From assembly GCF_019649055.1 (NCBI RefSeq), contig NW_026570281.1:847754-911753 (forward strand): a DNA stretch of 64,000 nt, in the 5' to 3' direction. The stretch comes from Paramacrobiotus metropolitanus. Taxonomy: Eukaryota; Tardigrada; Eutardigrada; Parachela; Macrobiotidae. A model generated the notes under the pieces. That model made no database searches. It saw only the letters and a program-made list of their open reading frames with translations, and was not told the origin of the DNA. Within the stretch, counting starts at the first letter, position 1. The number at the start of each line of letters is the position of its first letter. Below, piece after piece: positions 1 through 10,129 of this stretch. Position numbers and translations under genes: made by a program.

Positions 1-64
1 TGTACAACGTCTTGAGGAAAGACTCCAGAATCTAAATGGGATTGCTGATGTGTCCTACCAAAAA

Positions 65-650
65 ATTATAAGTTGAACCACGCATGGACAGATGGACTGG
101 ACTGTAGTAGAAGCTCGGTCACACTTTCACCTAAAGATTCTTCTCACTGGACAATGGGGTAGTTCGGTAACTCACTCGTCTTGGTAGCTCTGTCACTCGC
201 CACTCGCTCATCTGGAGCTTCTGATCATTGGACACTGGTGATCGCTGGGGCACTCATTCAGATCCAGTGATTTTTCTTACTGGACAGTGGTAACAGCTCG
301 GTTACACACTGTTCTAAAGATTTTGCTCATTAGACAGTGGTGGTAACTCTAACACTCACTCATCTGCTCACTGGGTAGTTCGGTCACTAACTCGTCCAGT
401 GATTTTTTTCGCAGTGGTGGTAGCTGTGTCACTCACTCATCTAGAGATTCTCCTCACTGGACAGTGATGGTAGTTCGGTCACTCACTCGTCAAGTGATTT
501 TTCTTACTGGTCAGTGGTGGTAACTCGGCCCATCATTTCTCTACAGATTTTGCTCACTGGACAATCAAGGAAGTTCGGTCACATTGGGTCACTAACCTAG
601 CTTCTAATTTATCTTACGGGACAGGGGTGGTAATTCGGTCACTCCCGCGT
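65..650. repeat. Degenerate ~50-bp tandem repeat
   Basis: Roughly ten diverged units follow one another. Each holds a GGACAGTGGTGGTA-like core, then TTCGGTCACTCACTCGTC-like sequence and often AGTGATTTTTCTTACT. Cores begin near 85, 148, 231, 283, 332, 410, 459, 511, 560 and 618, so spacing is mostly 49-58 bases, with two wider gaps that hold weaker units. No frame stays open across it. It looks like an old minisatellite, and it may continue past the left edge of the window. Confidence 0.75.
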
Positions 651-1972
651 TTGGTGTAAATTTGCGTTGTTGATTAACCGAGACATATTTCGAGTTCAGC
701 TTGTTTGGAACGCTTTAAGAAATATGAAAACTTTTCTTTTTTGCGTACTTTGTTCTGAATAGGAGTTAAACATTATGGGGCGCTAGTAAGTAGTCACACA
801 TTAGTAAAGGCAGGTCTAGTGAGTGTGTTTAGCAATATCAAACCGCCCGATAAACTTCCAGCACCTTGAAACAGCGTACAATTGTGCCGACAACAAAAAC
901 CGGGAGGCTAAATTCTTATTAATTTTGTGCTTGGTGCCGCACGAAAATAAGTACAATTTATTTATTTTTCAGTTTAATTATTGCAATATGTCAATTTATG
1001 TTTGTAATGTATCCAGGCAAATTTTTTTAAGTCCCAAGGTCACCTTGAAAGTGGGTTTGATCGTTTGCGGCGTTGTGCCGACACGATTCTGGTCGAACGA
1101 ATTTAAAAACGAAAATCATGTGAGCCAGTTCTGGACCGAGGTCGATCTATTGACGTTGTCAGTTTTTAAAAAAATGGTTTTGCTTATTGACATCTGAAAA
1201 CTATGGGGCGCCGCGCGTAGTACAGATCTTGTACTTAATAATAGATATTGCAATATATGATTTCATATCAAGCTAATTTTGAGTTTGGTACACATTTTGT
1301 CCTTGAGAATGGTACGTGCCGTTAACGTTTAACGTAGAACTTTGAATGATTTAGGACATATATCTATACAGCACAGAAGCAGAAATCTTTTTCACCAGAG
1401 ATAACACAGTTTGGCAGGGTTTTAGGTTTTAGATTTTGGCAAAATATTAAATTTAATTCTTAGATTAAACAGTGATCTAGCCGGCTTGAGTCCCCTTGGT
1501 CGTAACTGGCTGAAAGGTCGGCTGCTTCGAAAAATCTCCTTATAAACGATTTCTTAATCGTCGGCGCAAGTTTTTCACGCGGCTTGAGCGTACATTTCCA
1601 CTCAGTTACATATTTTAGCCTGCCACCCGGTGCTGAGTTATTTCAACATTAATTTGTCCTGTATCTTCTAAAAATCGGATCCAAAACCTCAAATCCTGCT
1701 TTCCAAAAAATCGGATCCTGCTTTCCAAAAATTTCTTGTAATCTTTGAATCTCTCAGCGCTCCGCCTAATGTTTTTTTTTTAAATTCTAAGTGCTGAAGA
1801 GGTCTCTTAAGTGGAAAATTTTTCTTTTTAGGAATTTCAACACTATATTTTAATTTATAGCAAGCCGGCTATTAATTAAATAAATTCCCTATTGGTGTAA
1901 ATATACAATTATAAGCTTAGTAACAGTGCAGTTAATACATAAATGATCTAAGCAACAGGAATTGCTAGTATT

Positions 1973-1991
1973 TCAAGGTCACCTTGAAAGC
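1973..1991. promoter_or_regulatory. 19-bp palindrome with nuclear-receptor-like half sites
   Basis: Nine bases on each side of a central C form a perfect inverted repeat: TTTCAAGGT, then C, then its reverse complement. The plus strand contains TCAAGGTCA, the extended half site recognised by monomeric NR5A/ERR-type receptors. Seventeen of these bases recur at 1035-1051. A regulatory role is inference only; no expressed neighbour is obvious. Confidence 0.25.
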
Positions 1992-2408
1992 TGTACCGGA
2001 GCCAGTTTTGCCGTAACCGGCATCGGTGGCACGGGCAAAATTTTTTTTAAAGAAATAAAATGCATGTGACACAGTTTCGAAACATGCTGAATCTAATGGC
2101 GTTTACAGTTTTTTTCATTATGCTATAGTTTTCCCGATCTCGTGGCCTCAGATTTTTATGTAGTTGTAATATAGATCTAGTTCCTTGATAGTTCCTTGAT
2201 AGATATATCGTGAGTATTCGTACAAACGTACTTAGCGTCCTACATTAGCCTTCCTTTGTTCCACATAAGTAATCCCAACACTGTAAATCGGTCGGGGCGG
2301 TTGCCGCCGGTTCGGGAAGTACTGGTAGGCAGTGGTAGCCAAAAAAGGTCTTTTCACGCTGCAGAGCTGTGGAATAAAACGTTTATGTACAGTACCTGTA
2401 CAAGTTAT

Positions 2409-2484
2409 TGTAACTCAACGCAGATACGATGGTACCGTACTAGTAAACCTTGTGTACCATATATAGTTTTTGCGTTGAGTTACA
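2409..2484. repeat. Short hairpin-forming inverted repeat
   Basis: A perfect 14-base arm at 2409-2422 is repeated inverted at 2471-2484. Inside the 48-base loop a second pair (ATGGTAC / GTACCAT) can extend the fold. The region is non-coding. It may be a small foldback element or a hairpin RNA; nothing distinguishes these. Confidence 0.5.
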
Positions 2485-3072
2485 GTACAATAAATAAAGT
2501 TAATAAACTAAAATGCAGATAAATCGTTGGGTGCGATAAAGCGAATCATGACATAATTAGAGCACGTAGGTAAAGTTTCAGCGTTAATGATATTATGATG
2601 TTGAATCCAAGAATGCTCCTGTTGATGAACAACAACAAAAGGCTCAATAGCACGTTTAGGTTTAGTACCATTGATCTGCCACGTGACCCCGCTTTCGAAG
2701 CTACGATTTGGCACCTGGCACTATTCAAAATTCCTCAGCAGTTTATACTTTACCGTTTCAGCGCCAAAAAGTTGAACACGGCTGATGCAATCGAATCTTT
2801 CCTAATCGTTCTATTCCACTACGCTTTTCGAAGGTTTCGTTAATTAATTGATTATATATGTCTCAATTTTTGCACACGCGAACTGCAACGATATTAAGCG
2901 TAAGAGATTGAACGCTTTGACGTTGTGTGAGTGTATAATGTATTTGAATTTTCCATAATTTCTATCGTGGCGGGATAAGCATTCTAGGATAGCTTTTCGG
3001 GTGCAGAAACCTAATTTGGTTATCAAACATAAGTAATCCAGTCGCGTCACAATTTGTCACCGATCAGAGGCT

Positions 3073-5015
3073 ATGGCAGTCAGGATGAGGCGGCATTGGC
3101 CGAATACGATCATATTGTGCCTGACGATCGTCATCATTGTGGCCAGCACGCATTTCCGCTTGGCCTCAACGTGCCTGATGCCTCCTCCCAAGTCGGCCAT
3201 GGACTGGGCGTGCGAAGGCAGCGATCCACAGAATGCCCACTGCGTATTTGGGTATCTTGCGCAAAGTATGTTTGAGTACAGTTTTTCATAAGCGTGTCAA
3301 AGGCGGTTAGCGGGCAGCACCGTGCATTGTATTGTACTCAGTAGCAGGGATTTTTCATTCTAAAATTATAATATACTGTATATATCAATTTATATTGTGC
3401 CCTAGCCCATTTGATATTTTGGAGCTTTTATGTTTTCTTCGCTTGAAGTTTTATTTATTTATAGAACGCAGCTTGTAGTATTTCCGTTATGTGATCATGG
3501 GCTCGTGTATAATAAATATACTGGATCGTTTCAGAACGCCCTGTTACGAAAGACATCAAAGCACCAGAAGGCAAGCCTTTCGAGCTCCATTGCGAGCCAC
3601 TCGTTCGCGTGAAACCGCTGTTGTACGAACGAGACTGGCCGCAGCACGGAGCGGGTGGCCGACTGCGCATGTCGGCCGGTGGCTACTTCTGGACACTCAA
3701 CGGCACCGTCGTCTACTGCGGCAGAGCGCGCTGTTCGATCCATCGGCTGACCTTTGCATCCATCCGTCGCGCTGACGCCGGCACCTACACTTGTGCTTAC
3801 CTCCATCCCTGCGAATACGAACTTTCTCGGGCGGAGCGGTACAGCTTTTGCCCTCTCGAGTACGGCATTGCTGTCCGTCTCACAGTTGATCCAGCTTCGA
3901 AAGGTCAGTGCTGTTCTTCCTCACAAAGTGCGGTAAATTCATAATAATTCATTAATATTTCTTGCTGTAGTACCTATTCTAAGTGACAACCGGTGGATGC
4001 CAAATAAAACAATGCATTACTTTAGTGATACACTGATGTATAGATACAGAATATAATGACCATAAATGCGTACATATTAAAATGTTATTTTTATTCCCGA
4101 GAATTCTGTGGCAATGATGGCGGAACGTGCGGCACTGCTTTAAGTTCAAAAAGTAGCAGAAACCTGTAGCGCAATTAACCGCAATAATCGTAGCACTGCT
4201 TTCAGCTGTAAATAACACGGAACAGCCTACCTTCGCAAGAGTGACAGCGCCATGGAAAAGCAGCGGTTCCTGTGCTGTGACCTCTGCGTTCCCTTGGACA
4301 ACCATGATCAGCACGCTGTTATGGTCGACAAATTTCCACTTAAAAAAAATTTCCTCTTGGCGTACCTTTTAAGTTGACTGTGCTTGTACTGATATTTTAA
4401 TATTGTGCATTGTTTCTGGCTGAATCGCTAAATTAACTGCGCGTGCTACTGTCTGTGCAGCCGTTAGCGCATGGAATCTCGCCGCATCGGCGCGATTCAG
4501 TATGCATTGCAGACATTGCTCTCGATCACGCGAGCTCCGTATACGCGAATGCATAACTGTAGATTTGATTGGGCCAGAATCCTCCGGGAATCATGCACAT
4601 TCACTGCGTTACGCGAGATCACTATTTTGACTCGCGCCTTATTACGCTTGTTAGTCCATGTTCCCGTGAAAGTTTATGATGTTAGCATTAATTATTTGTT
4701 TCGCATGCGTATCTAAATCACTTTCGTTGAAGTCATTGTACGTACCCACATGATAATACGCATGATACGGAAAAAGGTCAGCGTCATAGAATCAGCTATG
4801 GCATAACTCTACAAATAAAAGAGAAATATTCCAATGACACAATTTGTCGAATTTTATACATTAATGAATGATTTTCTCTATTAAATTTGGATTTTGCAGC
4901 CAGTTCATTTCACATGTTGAAGGCAGCCATCCTCGTCCTCTTTTTTCTGGTAAGGTCTCGATCAGTTGACAATACGCAACAGTCGCAGGGCTCGCACCCA
5001 TATGACGTGCAGTAA
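3073..5015 (+). CDS. Single Ig-like domain surface protein (unidentified)
   Basis: The model joins 3073-3265, 3535-3903 and 4900-5015, giving about 225 residues. The first exon encodes a basic start and then a strongly hydrophobic stretch near residues 10-26 (TIILCLTIVIIVAS), a signal peptide or anchor. The second exon carries an Ig-type domain: LHC for the first cysteine, an YFWTLNG strand, and the typical RRADAGTYTCAY motif around the second cysteine. Extra cysteines (CEYE, SFCPLE) suggest further disulphides. The third exon, which keeps phase, encodes a short hydrophobic segment (AAILVLFFLV), basic residues and a stop. The first two exons are well supported. The last is weaker, because its hydrophobic stretch is too short for a normal transmembrane helix. 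The intron 3904-4899 holds nothing I recognise. No specific Ig-family orthologue is claimed. Confidence 0.6.
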
Positions 5016-5485
5016 TTCAGATTGGTGGCACGTACTCAATACTCATGCAACGAAATTGACAAACGGTGAAACACTGGTGATGGCTGGTACTTAGTTGAGC
5101 CAACACAAAAATTCACAAAGAACGAATGGCTACCGACACTGATTGTGAAAGCTTTAAACTATGTTTGTCCGGAAGCTACATACAAGTACTGCTTCTGATC
5201 TGCGGATAAGCTACTAAGTAGACACCCGTGAACGAGGCTCGGAATATTCAATTTCAATTTGAAGTTGTGAACTGCTCAACCTTGTGAGTAACTAAAACCA
5301 TTTTCCTACCTTCATCACTGCGTGACCGCAGGCAAAAACGATGACGATGTAATACTAACAATAAGTACGAGAATCAATTATATCGCGGTAAATAGTTGAC
5401 GTCGCTCGCTCTGCGAACATTTTTTCCATTAATTTCATGTACATGTGCGGTTGGTCGGGAACAGTTGACCTGTTCAAGGTCGAAG

Positions 5486-6493
5486 ATGATCTGCTCACTG
5501 TGGAACATTTCCGGCGCCGCTCCTGACTCTTCCATTGGTCCCGCTGAACAGAGTATATGGGGGATAGTGCTGTTAGTGTCGCTAGCCAGTAACCTTCTTC
5601 CATTGTGGCTGCTTCTTGAAAATCGTCGAGCACTGCGCTCTTTTCACGTGCACGTTATGAGCATCTTTGTGGCTAATGTCCTGTTCAGCATCGGCGATAT
5701 TTCCGTAAGCTACTTCATCGCTCCGGTGTATGGCGACGACGAGGAGACGCCGGGACTGTGTGCTATGCTGGACTACCGCGGACTGGTGCTGCCGGCTGTT
5801 CTGCTGTACTCTGAATGGATTCTGACCTTTAATCGCCTATCCGCCGCGCTGTTCCCGGTTTTCTATCGCAATGTGTACAGTCCTCTTGTGGCGATAAGCA
5901 TCTCCGTCAGCGTGATCGTATTGGTCCACGCCGTGATTGTCCCCGAAATTTCCCTTGTCCATTTGTCCCAGGATTATGATGCAGCTGTCTGCGCCTATAG
6001 AAGCAACGTCACCAACTACACACAATACAGTAAGGCGGTCTCGATTGTCGCCAGCCCAGTTCCGTACGGTCTGATCGTTGTAACATTCGCTGGAATCTGC
6101 CTCAAGCAGTGCTCACACCGCGGTGGGTCCAGACGACGACAAATGTCATCAGCTTTTGTCACCACAACGGTTACCGTGGTCACACAGCTGCTGGCGTGGC
6201 TGCCATCGAAGTTCAACAATTATCTATACGAATATGACCCCGCCCACTACAGTCCGTACTTAGCGCGGATTGGCGCGTACCTGTACTATGTTCCCATTGC
6301 ACTGGGCCCCATCCCCTTGTTCTGGACGATTCGGGAGCTCAAAGTGGCGTTCAAGAACAGGATTCGCTGGGCCAGAGAAAAGGGGCGTGGCTGCTTTGCC
6401 CGTGGCGAGGTATTGCCGGCAGTGAGTCCCATTTCCATGGGCGTCTTAACGCGCAGTTCCACTTATACAACGACGACCGTTGTCTCCAATTAA
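5486..6493 (+). CDS. Orphan rhodopsin-like GPCR, intronless
   Basis: A single open frame of 335 residues from the ATG at 5486. The frame is open further upstream, but only from a TTG. Seven hydrophobic segments are visible, beginning near residue 24. The N terminus has an NIS glycosylation site (N7), and another possible site (NVT) lies in the second extracellular loop. The class A disulphide pair is probably C92 and C169. The end of helix 3 reads NRLSAALFP (from N116) instead of DRY; NR..A...P..Y resembles some nematode chemoreceptor families. Helix 7 ends GPIPLFWTIRELK, a loose NPxxY equivalent, followed by a basic tail and a Ser/Thr-rich C terminus. It is likely a plasma-membrane receptor for an unknown ligand. 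It lies about 470 bases downstream of the Ig-domain gene on the same strand. Confidence 0.8.
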   Translation: MICSLWNISGAAPDSSIGPAEQSIWGIVLLVSLASNLLPLWLLLENRRALRSFHVHVMSIFVANVLFSIGDISVSYFIAPVYGDDEETPGLCAMLDYRGLVLPAVLLYSEWILTFNRLSAALFPVFYRNVYSPLVAISISVSVIVLVHAVIVPEISLVHLSQDYDAAVCAYRSNVTNYTQYSKAVSIVASPVPYGLIVVTFAGICLKQCSHRGGSRRRQMSSAFVTTTVTVVTQLLAWLPSKFNNYLYEYDPAHYSPYLARIGAYLYYVPIALGPIPLFWTIRELKVAFKNRIRWAREKGRGCFARGEVLPAVSPISMGVLTRSSTYTTTTVVSN

Positions 6494-6955
6494 GTATTTC
6501 TACTTTTATTAGGCAGAATTTGAAAGTGGGGCAGCAGTTACCCACTGACCATGCACATTATTGGACGAGATTTTTGTTGGTTTTTTATTTGCGCTTGTAC
6601 AAACAGCTATAGTGCTTGCAAGTAGCAGTATGCAGTAATTTACTGTAATCTCGCAGGTGAACCTCCAAGGATTTATCGCTTACTTTAGTAAAATTTAATA
6701 TACATATGTACTGTATTTGGTCAATGTTGGCAGCGTCGCACAGACACCAAAAAACTATGCAACGATAAGAACACAAGATGTCAAATCACCAACCGCAATC
6801 GCACCAAAGTAAGACAGATTAAGAAACCATACATTCCGTAAAGTCAAGTTGCCAATTACTAAAAAGGTCACCAGTGCCGGCTACCCAGACAATTAAGAGA
6901 TCAGTCAAAGATTTGTAATATGCAGTCATAATACACAATTAACAAAAAACTACTA

Positions 6956-9411
6956 TCAGTGCTTCTTTCGCGCAGCCGGTTTCTTTTCCTGCTGAGCCAT
7001 CTTCTCGTGGTGCGCCTTTTCCCGTTCCGCTTCCAGATCAGCTGCTTTCAGTCGCGCCACCTCCGCCAGCCGGGCGCGCTCTAGCAGCTCCATGTTAGCG
7101 TCTTTCAGCTGTGCATTCGTAATAAAGTGTTCGTTGAACACCGGCGTGGAGCGGCGACGCAGCGGCCCGCTGTCAAAAAGGACGCGGTTGTTGACCGCCG
7201 GGAGTTTCCGCTGCCGGTACTCCAGGTACCCGGGATCGTCAACCAGCTGCCGCAAAGCGCCCCATTCCCGGTGGAAATATTTACACTGCTCCACCACCCT
7301 CTGGAGGCTGGACACGGTGAGGTCCAGGAGACCCTCCAGCCCCGGGTGCTCCCGGAGGTACTGCGTATTTGTGGTAGTGTTATCCAACTGGGCGACGCGC
7401 TGGTTCAGAGCGAAGAGGATCTCCATAAATGAAGTGAACTCGTTGACGTTTTCCTGCTGCTCATGAATGACTGCCTGGGCGGCGTCTGACTGGGTCTGGA
7501 AGTCCTCCTGGAGGCGGTCGACTGTTCGGAGGAGAGTGTCATGCCGGGCGCCACTGCGCGCCTCCAGCATCTGGCGTTCGCGCTGGAACATGTCGAATTC
7601 TGGACGAAGTACGGTGCGAAGGAGGTGGTCGAGGCGGGCGGTGCTGCTGTCCAGGGACTGCGCCTGACGCACCTGCCCTCGGAACACCTGCACCAGCTCG
7701 CGGGCATTACCGGCCTTAGTCAGGTCTAGAAGAGTAGCAAAGGTGCGTTGCAGCTCGGTGTGGGTGGGCAAAAGGGTGTCCGGAGGCCGCTTACTCCCAG
7801 GGCGGTTGCGTATAGCGCTCAGGGCGTGCGGGAACGGTTTGATGATGGGGTCACAGCGGAGGGGGCAGGCATTGGCGCTGCTTTTGAGGGTGGCGTTCAA
7901 GGTTACCAGCTGCTCCATACATTGCCGACAGATGGCCTTGTGCTCCTCCAGCGCCGCTTGCACATCCCGCAGCATGGCGTCGCGGATGCGCTCGCTCCTG
8001 CGCATTTCTTCGCTGGTGCTGGCGAAGGACTTTTCCGCGCGCTCCTTGGCCCGCGACGATTCGGCGAAGACGTTAGCCAAATAGGTCATCTCCTTTTCCT
8101 GCAGTCGGATTCGTTCCTACATGTGAATTGCATGGCACTTCACAGAGGTCACTCAGGATATACAATTTTAACACGGTAAGGAGCAAAATTAAGGCAGGAA
8201 TACCTACACTGCATGCAAGTCTTCAAAGGTCACACAAAAATTACCTCCAAGTTAATCAGTGTACTCTCGAAGCGGTTGGCGTCCTCGCCGAGATATCCGC
8301 GGACCCGACCCAGTTTCCGTCCCATGTCGGCCATGAGGTCGACGTACACCAGCGTCCCGTTGATGCCTTCAATCATCTGGCGTGTCTCCCGGGCCAGCCG
8401 ATTTAGCACCGTATTGCTGGTGTCGGCCTTGAACGCCGTTTCGCCCGCTTCCCGTTTCTCCCGCTCCAGACTCTCCAGACGCTCACGGGCCAGCCGCTCT
8501 TTGATCGCCTGCTTCCGGGTCTGCAGTCGCCGGTACGTCTGCGCATCCTAAACGCTGCATTGGATTATATTATTTCATCAGTTACTGCCACTCCGCCACA
8601 TTCCATGTGGAAAACATTACAGGCTCTGAGGTTATATATACTCGTAGTTACAGGCCAAATGGCCAAAGCATCAGAATGGTCGACTCCTATTAGAAATATT
8701 TCGTTTTACGTTTGCTTTCGTTTTATAATTTTGTAAATTTAAATTATAAATTATATCCAATAAACTTTTATAAAGTTCCACAAAAGTACTTATTCAAACT
8801 TATTAACTACGAGCTAATCACTTATTAGTATGAGGGCGTCAAGTCGGTTGCAGTAACCGTAAGATTATTGCGCTCTTCAGCGTAACCCCGCCAAAGTTAC
8901 CGGTAATACTAAAAAACAGCTGCACCGGCACAGACATAAAATCGAGAATGAATGTGGCATCTGAATGAAATTTCTTATCTACCATACGTGATGAATATCA
9001 TTATATTATCAGGATCGGTTTATAAATAGGAAGTCTTACTAGCTTCCTGCGCAGATACATGATCTTTTTCTTCAGCACACTCTTTGCTTCCGGCACGGTC
9101 ATGCGACCATAAGCCAGCGCCTCCTGTTGTCCGCGCCCGAAGCGGACGAACATATCGCGGAGAAAGCCGGTATCGTCGGTCTCCGTGGAGTGGATGGCCG
9201 CCTGGGCGGCATCCCGGCGTTGCACCAGTGCGGCCACATCGCGGCTGAACTGAGCGGTGCCGGTGCGGCAGTGCTCGTCGAACAGACGCCCATCGTACTC
9301 CACCACGTGCAGTACCAGCCGGGAATGCTCTAGTTCCTCAATCAGTTGCTCCGGTTGGATGCCGGGCTCGTCCGACTCCGCGGTCGGGTCGGTTGGCTCC
9401 TGTAGCTGCAT
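6956..9411 (-). CDS. Coiled-coil protein like outer dynein arm docking subunit ODAD3/CCDC151
   Basis: Three exons read 9411-9040, 8547-8245 and 8116-6956, all phase 0, giving 611 residues. The protein is mostly predicted coiled coil, rich in Arg, Glu, Gln and Leu, with no transmembrane segment. By memory its blocks line up in order with CCDC151: an early VVEYDGRLFDE segment, the LKKKIMYLRRKL helix, the YLGEDANRFESTLINLEERI block, and near the end a YRQRKLPAVNNRVLF motif. That family ties outer dynein arms to ciliary doublet microtubules, so sperm or ciliated cells are the expected site. Identity is low and general coiled-coil similarity can mislead. The C terminus is strongly basic (AARKKH). 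The start ATG at 9411 is the first in frame. Confidence 0.6.
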
Positions 9412-10129
9412 GCCGGGAGAAGGTTACATTGTTGTGGGGGATGTCAGCTTGTCAACCGGCTTTAACTGGTGTTATTGTGGTATTCTGCATTTTATGCCAA
9501 CGGCTAACGGTCAAAATGTATGACAGTACTAGTACTAAAAGCACCTTCAAAATGCCGGTTAAATGTTTAGAAACACATACATACTCAAGTGTACACAATA
9601 ATTGTTGACTTGTTGTATTACGTTGCTATCCAATTAAGTTTACCGGATGTATGTACTGGTAGAATCATTATTCACAGTATTAATACAATAATCATTATTC
9701 ACAGTATTAAAATATGATGGCCATGCACACACAACAGTTATGCACCGTATTCAGTGTTCATATACGGTACTTACAAATTTACAACTGTAATTAATTAATA
9801 AGTCTTCATTACCTACGGACTTTGTATTAGGCGCAGGACATAAAGTAGCCATATGACGCATATGAAAGGAATAGACCGTACACTGTAAAGGATTCTGATA
9901 CGGAGTATAATCATACCCAAGAAAATTGTTGTTGTTTGTTGAACAACTCTGACCTCCTATCCAATAAGACGCTTAACCAAGGGAACACATACGTACTGTA
10001 CTGCAAATCATGGACGCCAACTCGATATATCAGTTTATTTAAAAACAACACCAGAATTAATTTTGCTCTCAGGCATTCTCGCAAACACAACCACAAGAAT
10101 ATTTTCTGGCAGCAACAATGCACACACAT
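9412..10129. other. Intergenic region between ODAD3-like 5' end and PES1 3' end
   Basis: Contains the presumed promoter and leader of the ODAD3-like gene and the 3' UTR of PES1. It is AT-rich, with a short local duplication of AATAATCATTATTCACAGTATTA near 9667-9710. No convincing ORF was seen on either strand. Confidence 0.6.
10034..10039 (-). terminator. Poly(A) signal for PES1
   Basis: TTTATT on the plus strand, read as AATAAA on the minus strand, lies about 90 bases after the PES1 stop codon, which is a normal spacing for 3' end formation. Confidence 0.5.

Larger units (their letters stand above)
651..3072. other. Non-coding stretch before the first gene
   Basis: AT-rich sequence with no ORF that looks like a protein. 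The longest open frame (about 823-1197, plus strand) begins with GTG and has low-complexity, hydrophobic content without a recognisable domain. A small imperfect direct duplication lies near 1671-1732, where GATCC..TGCTTTCCAAAAA-type sequence occurs twice, and TAGTTCCTTGA is doubled near 2178-2200. The last few hundred bases presumably hold the promoter and 5' leader of the Ig-domain gene. Confidence 0.6.

Noticed and set aside
823-1197. 124-codon open frame
   Set aside because: It starts with GTG, has no recognisable domain and no plausible splice partners.
7748-8179. Plus-strand ORFs across the ODAD3-like gene
   Set aside because: They are opposite-strand shadows of a coiled-coil reading frame with good splice sites.
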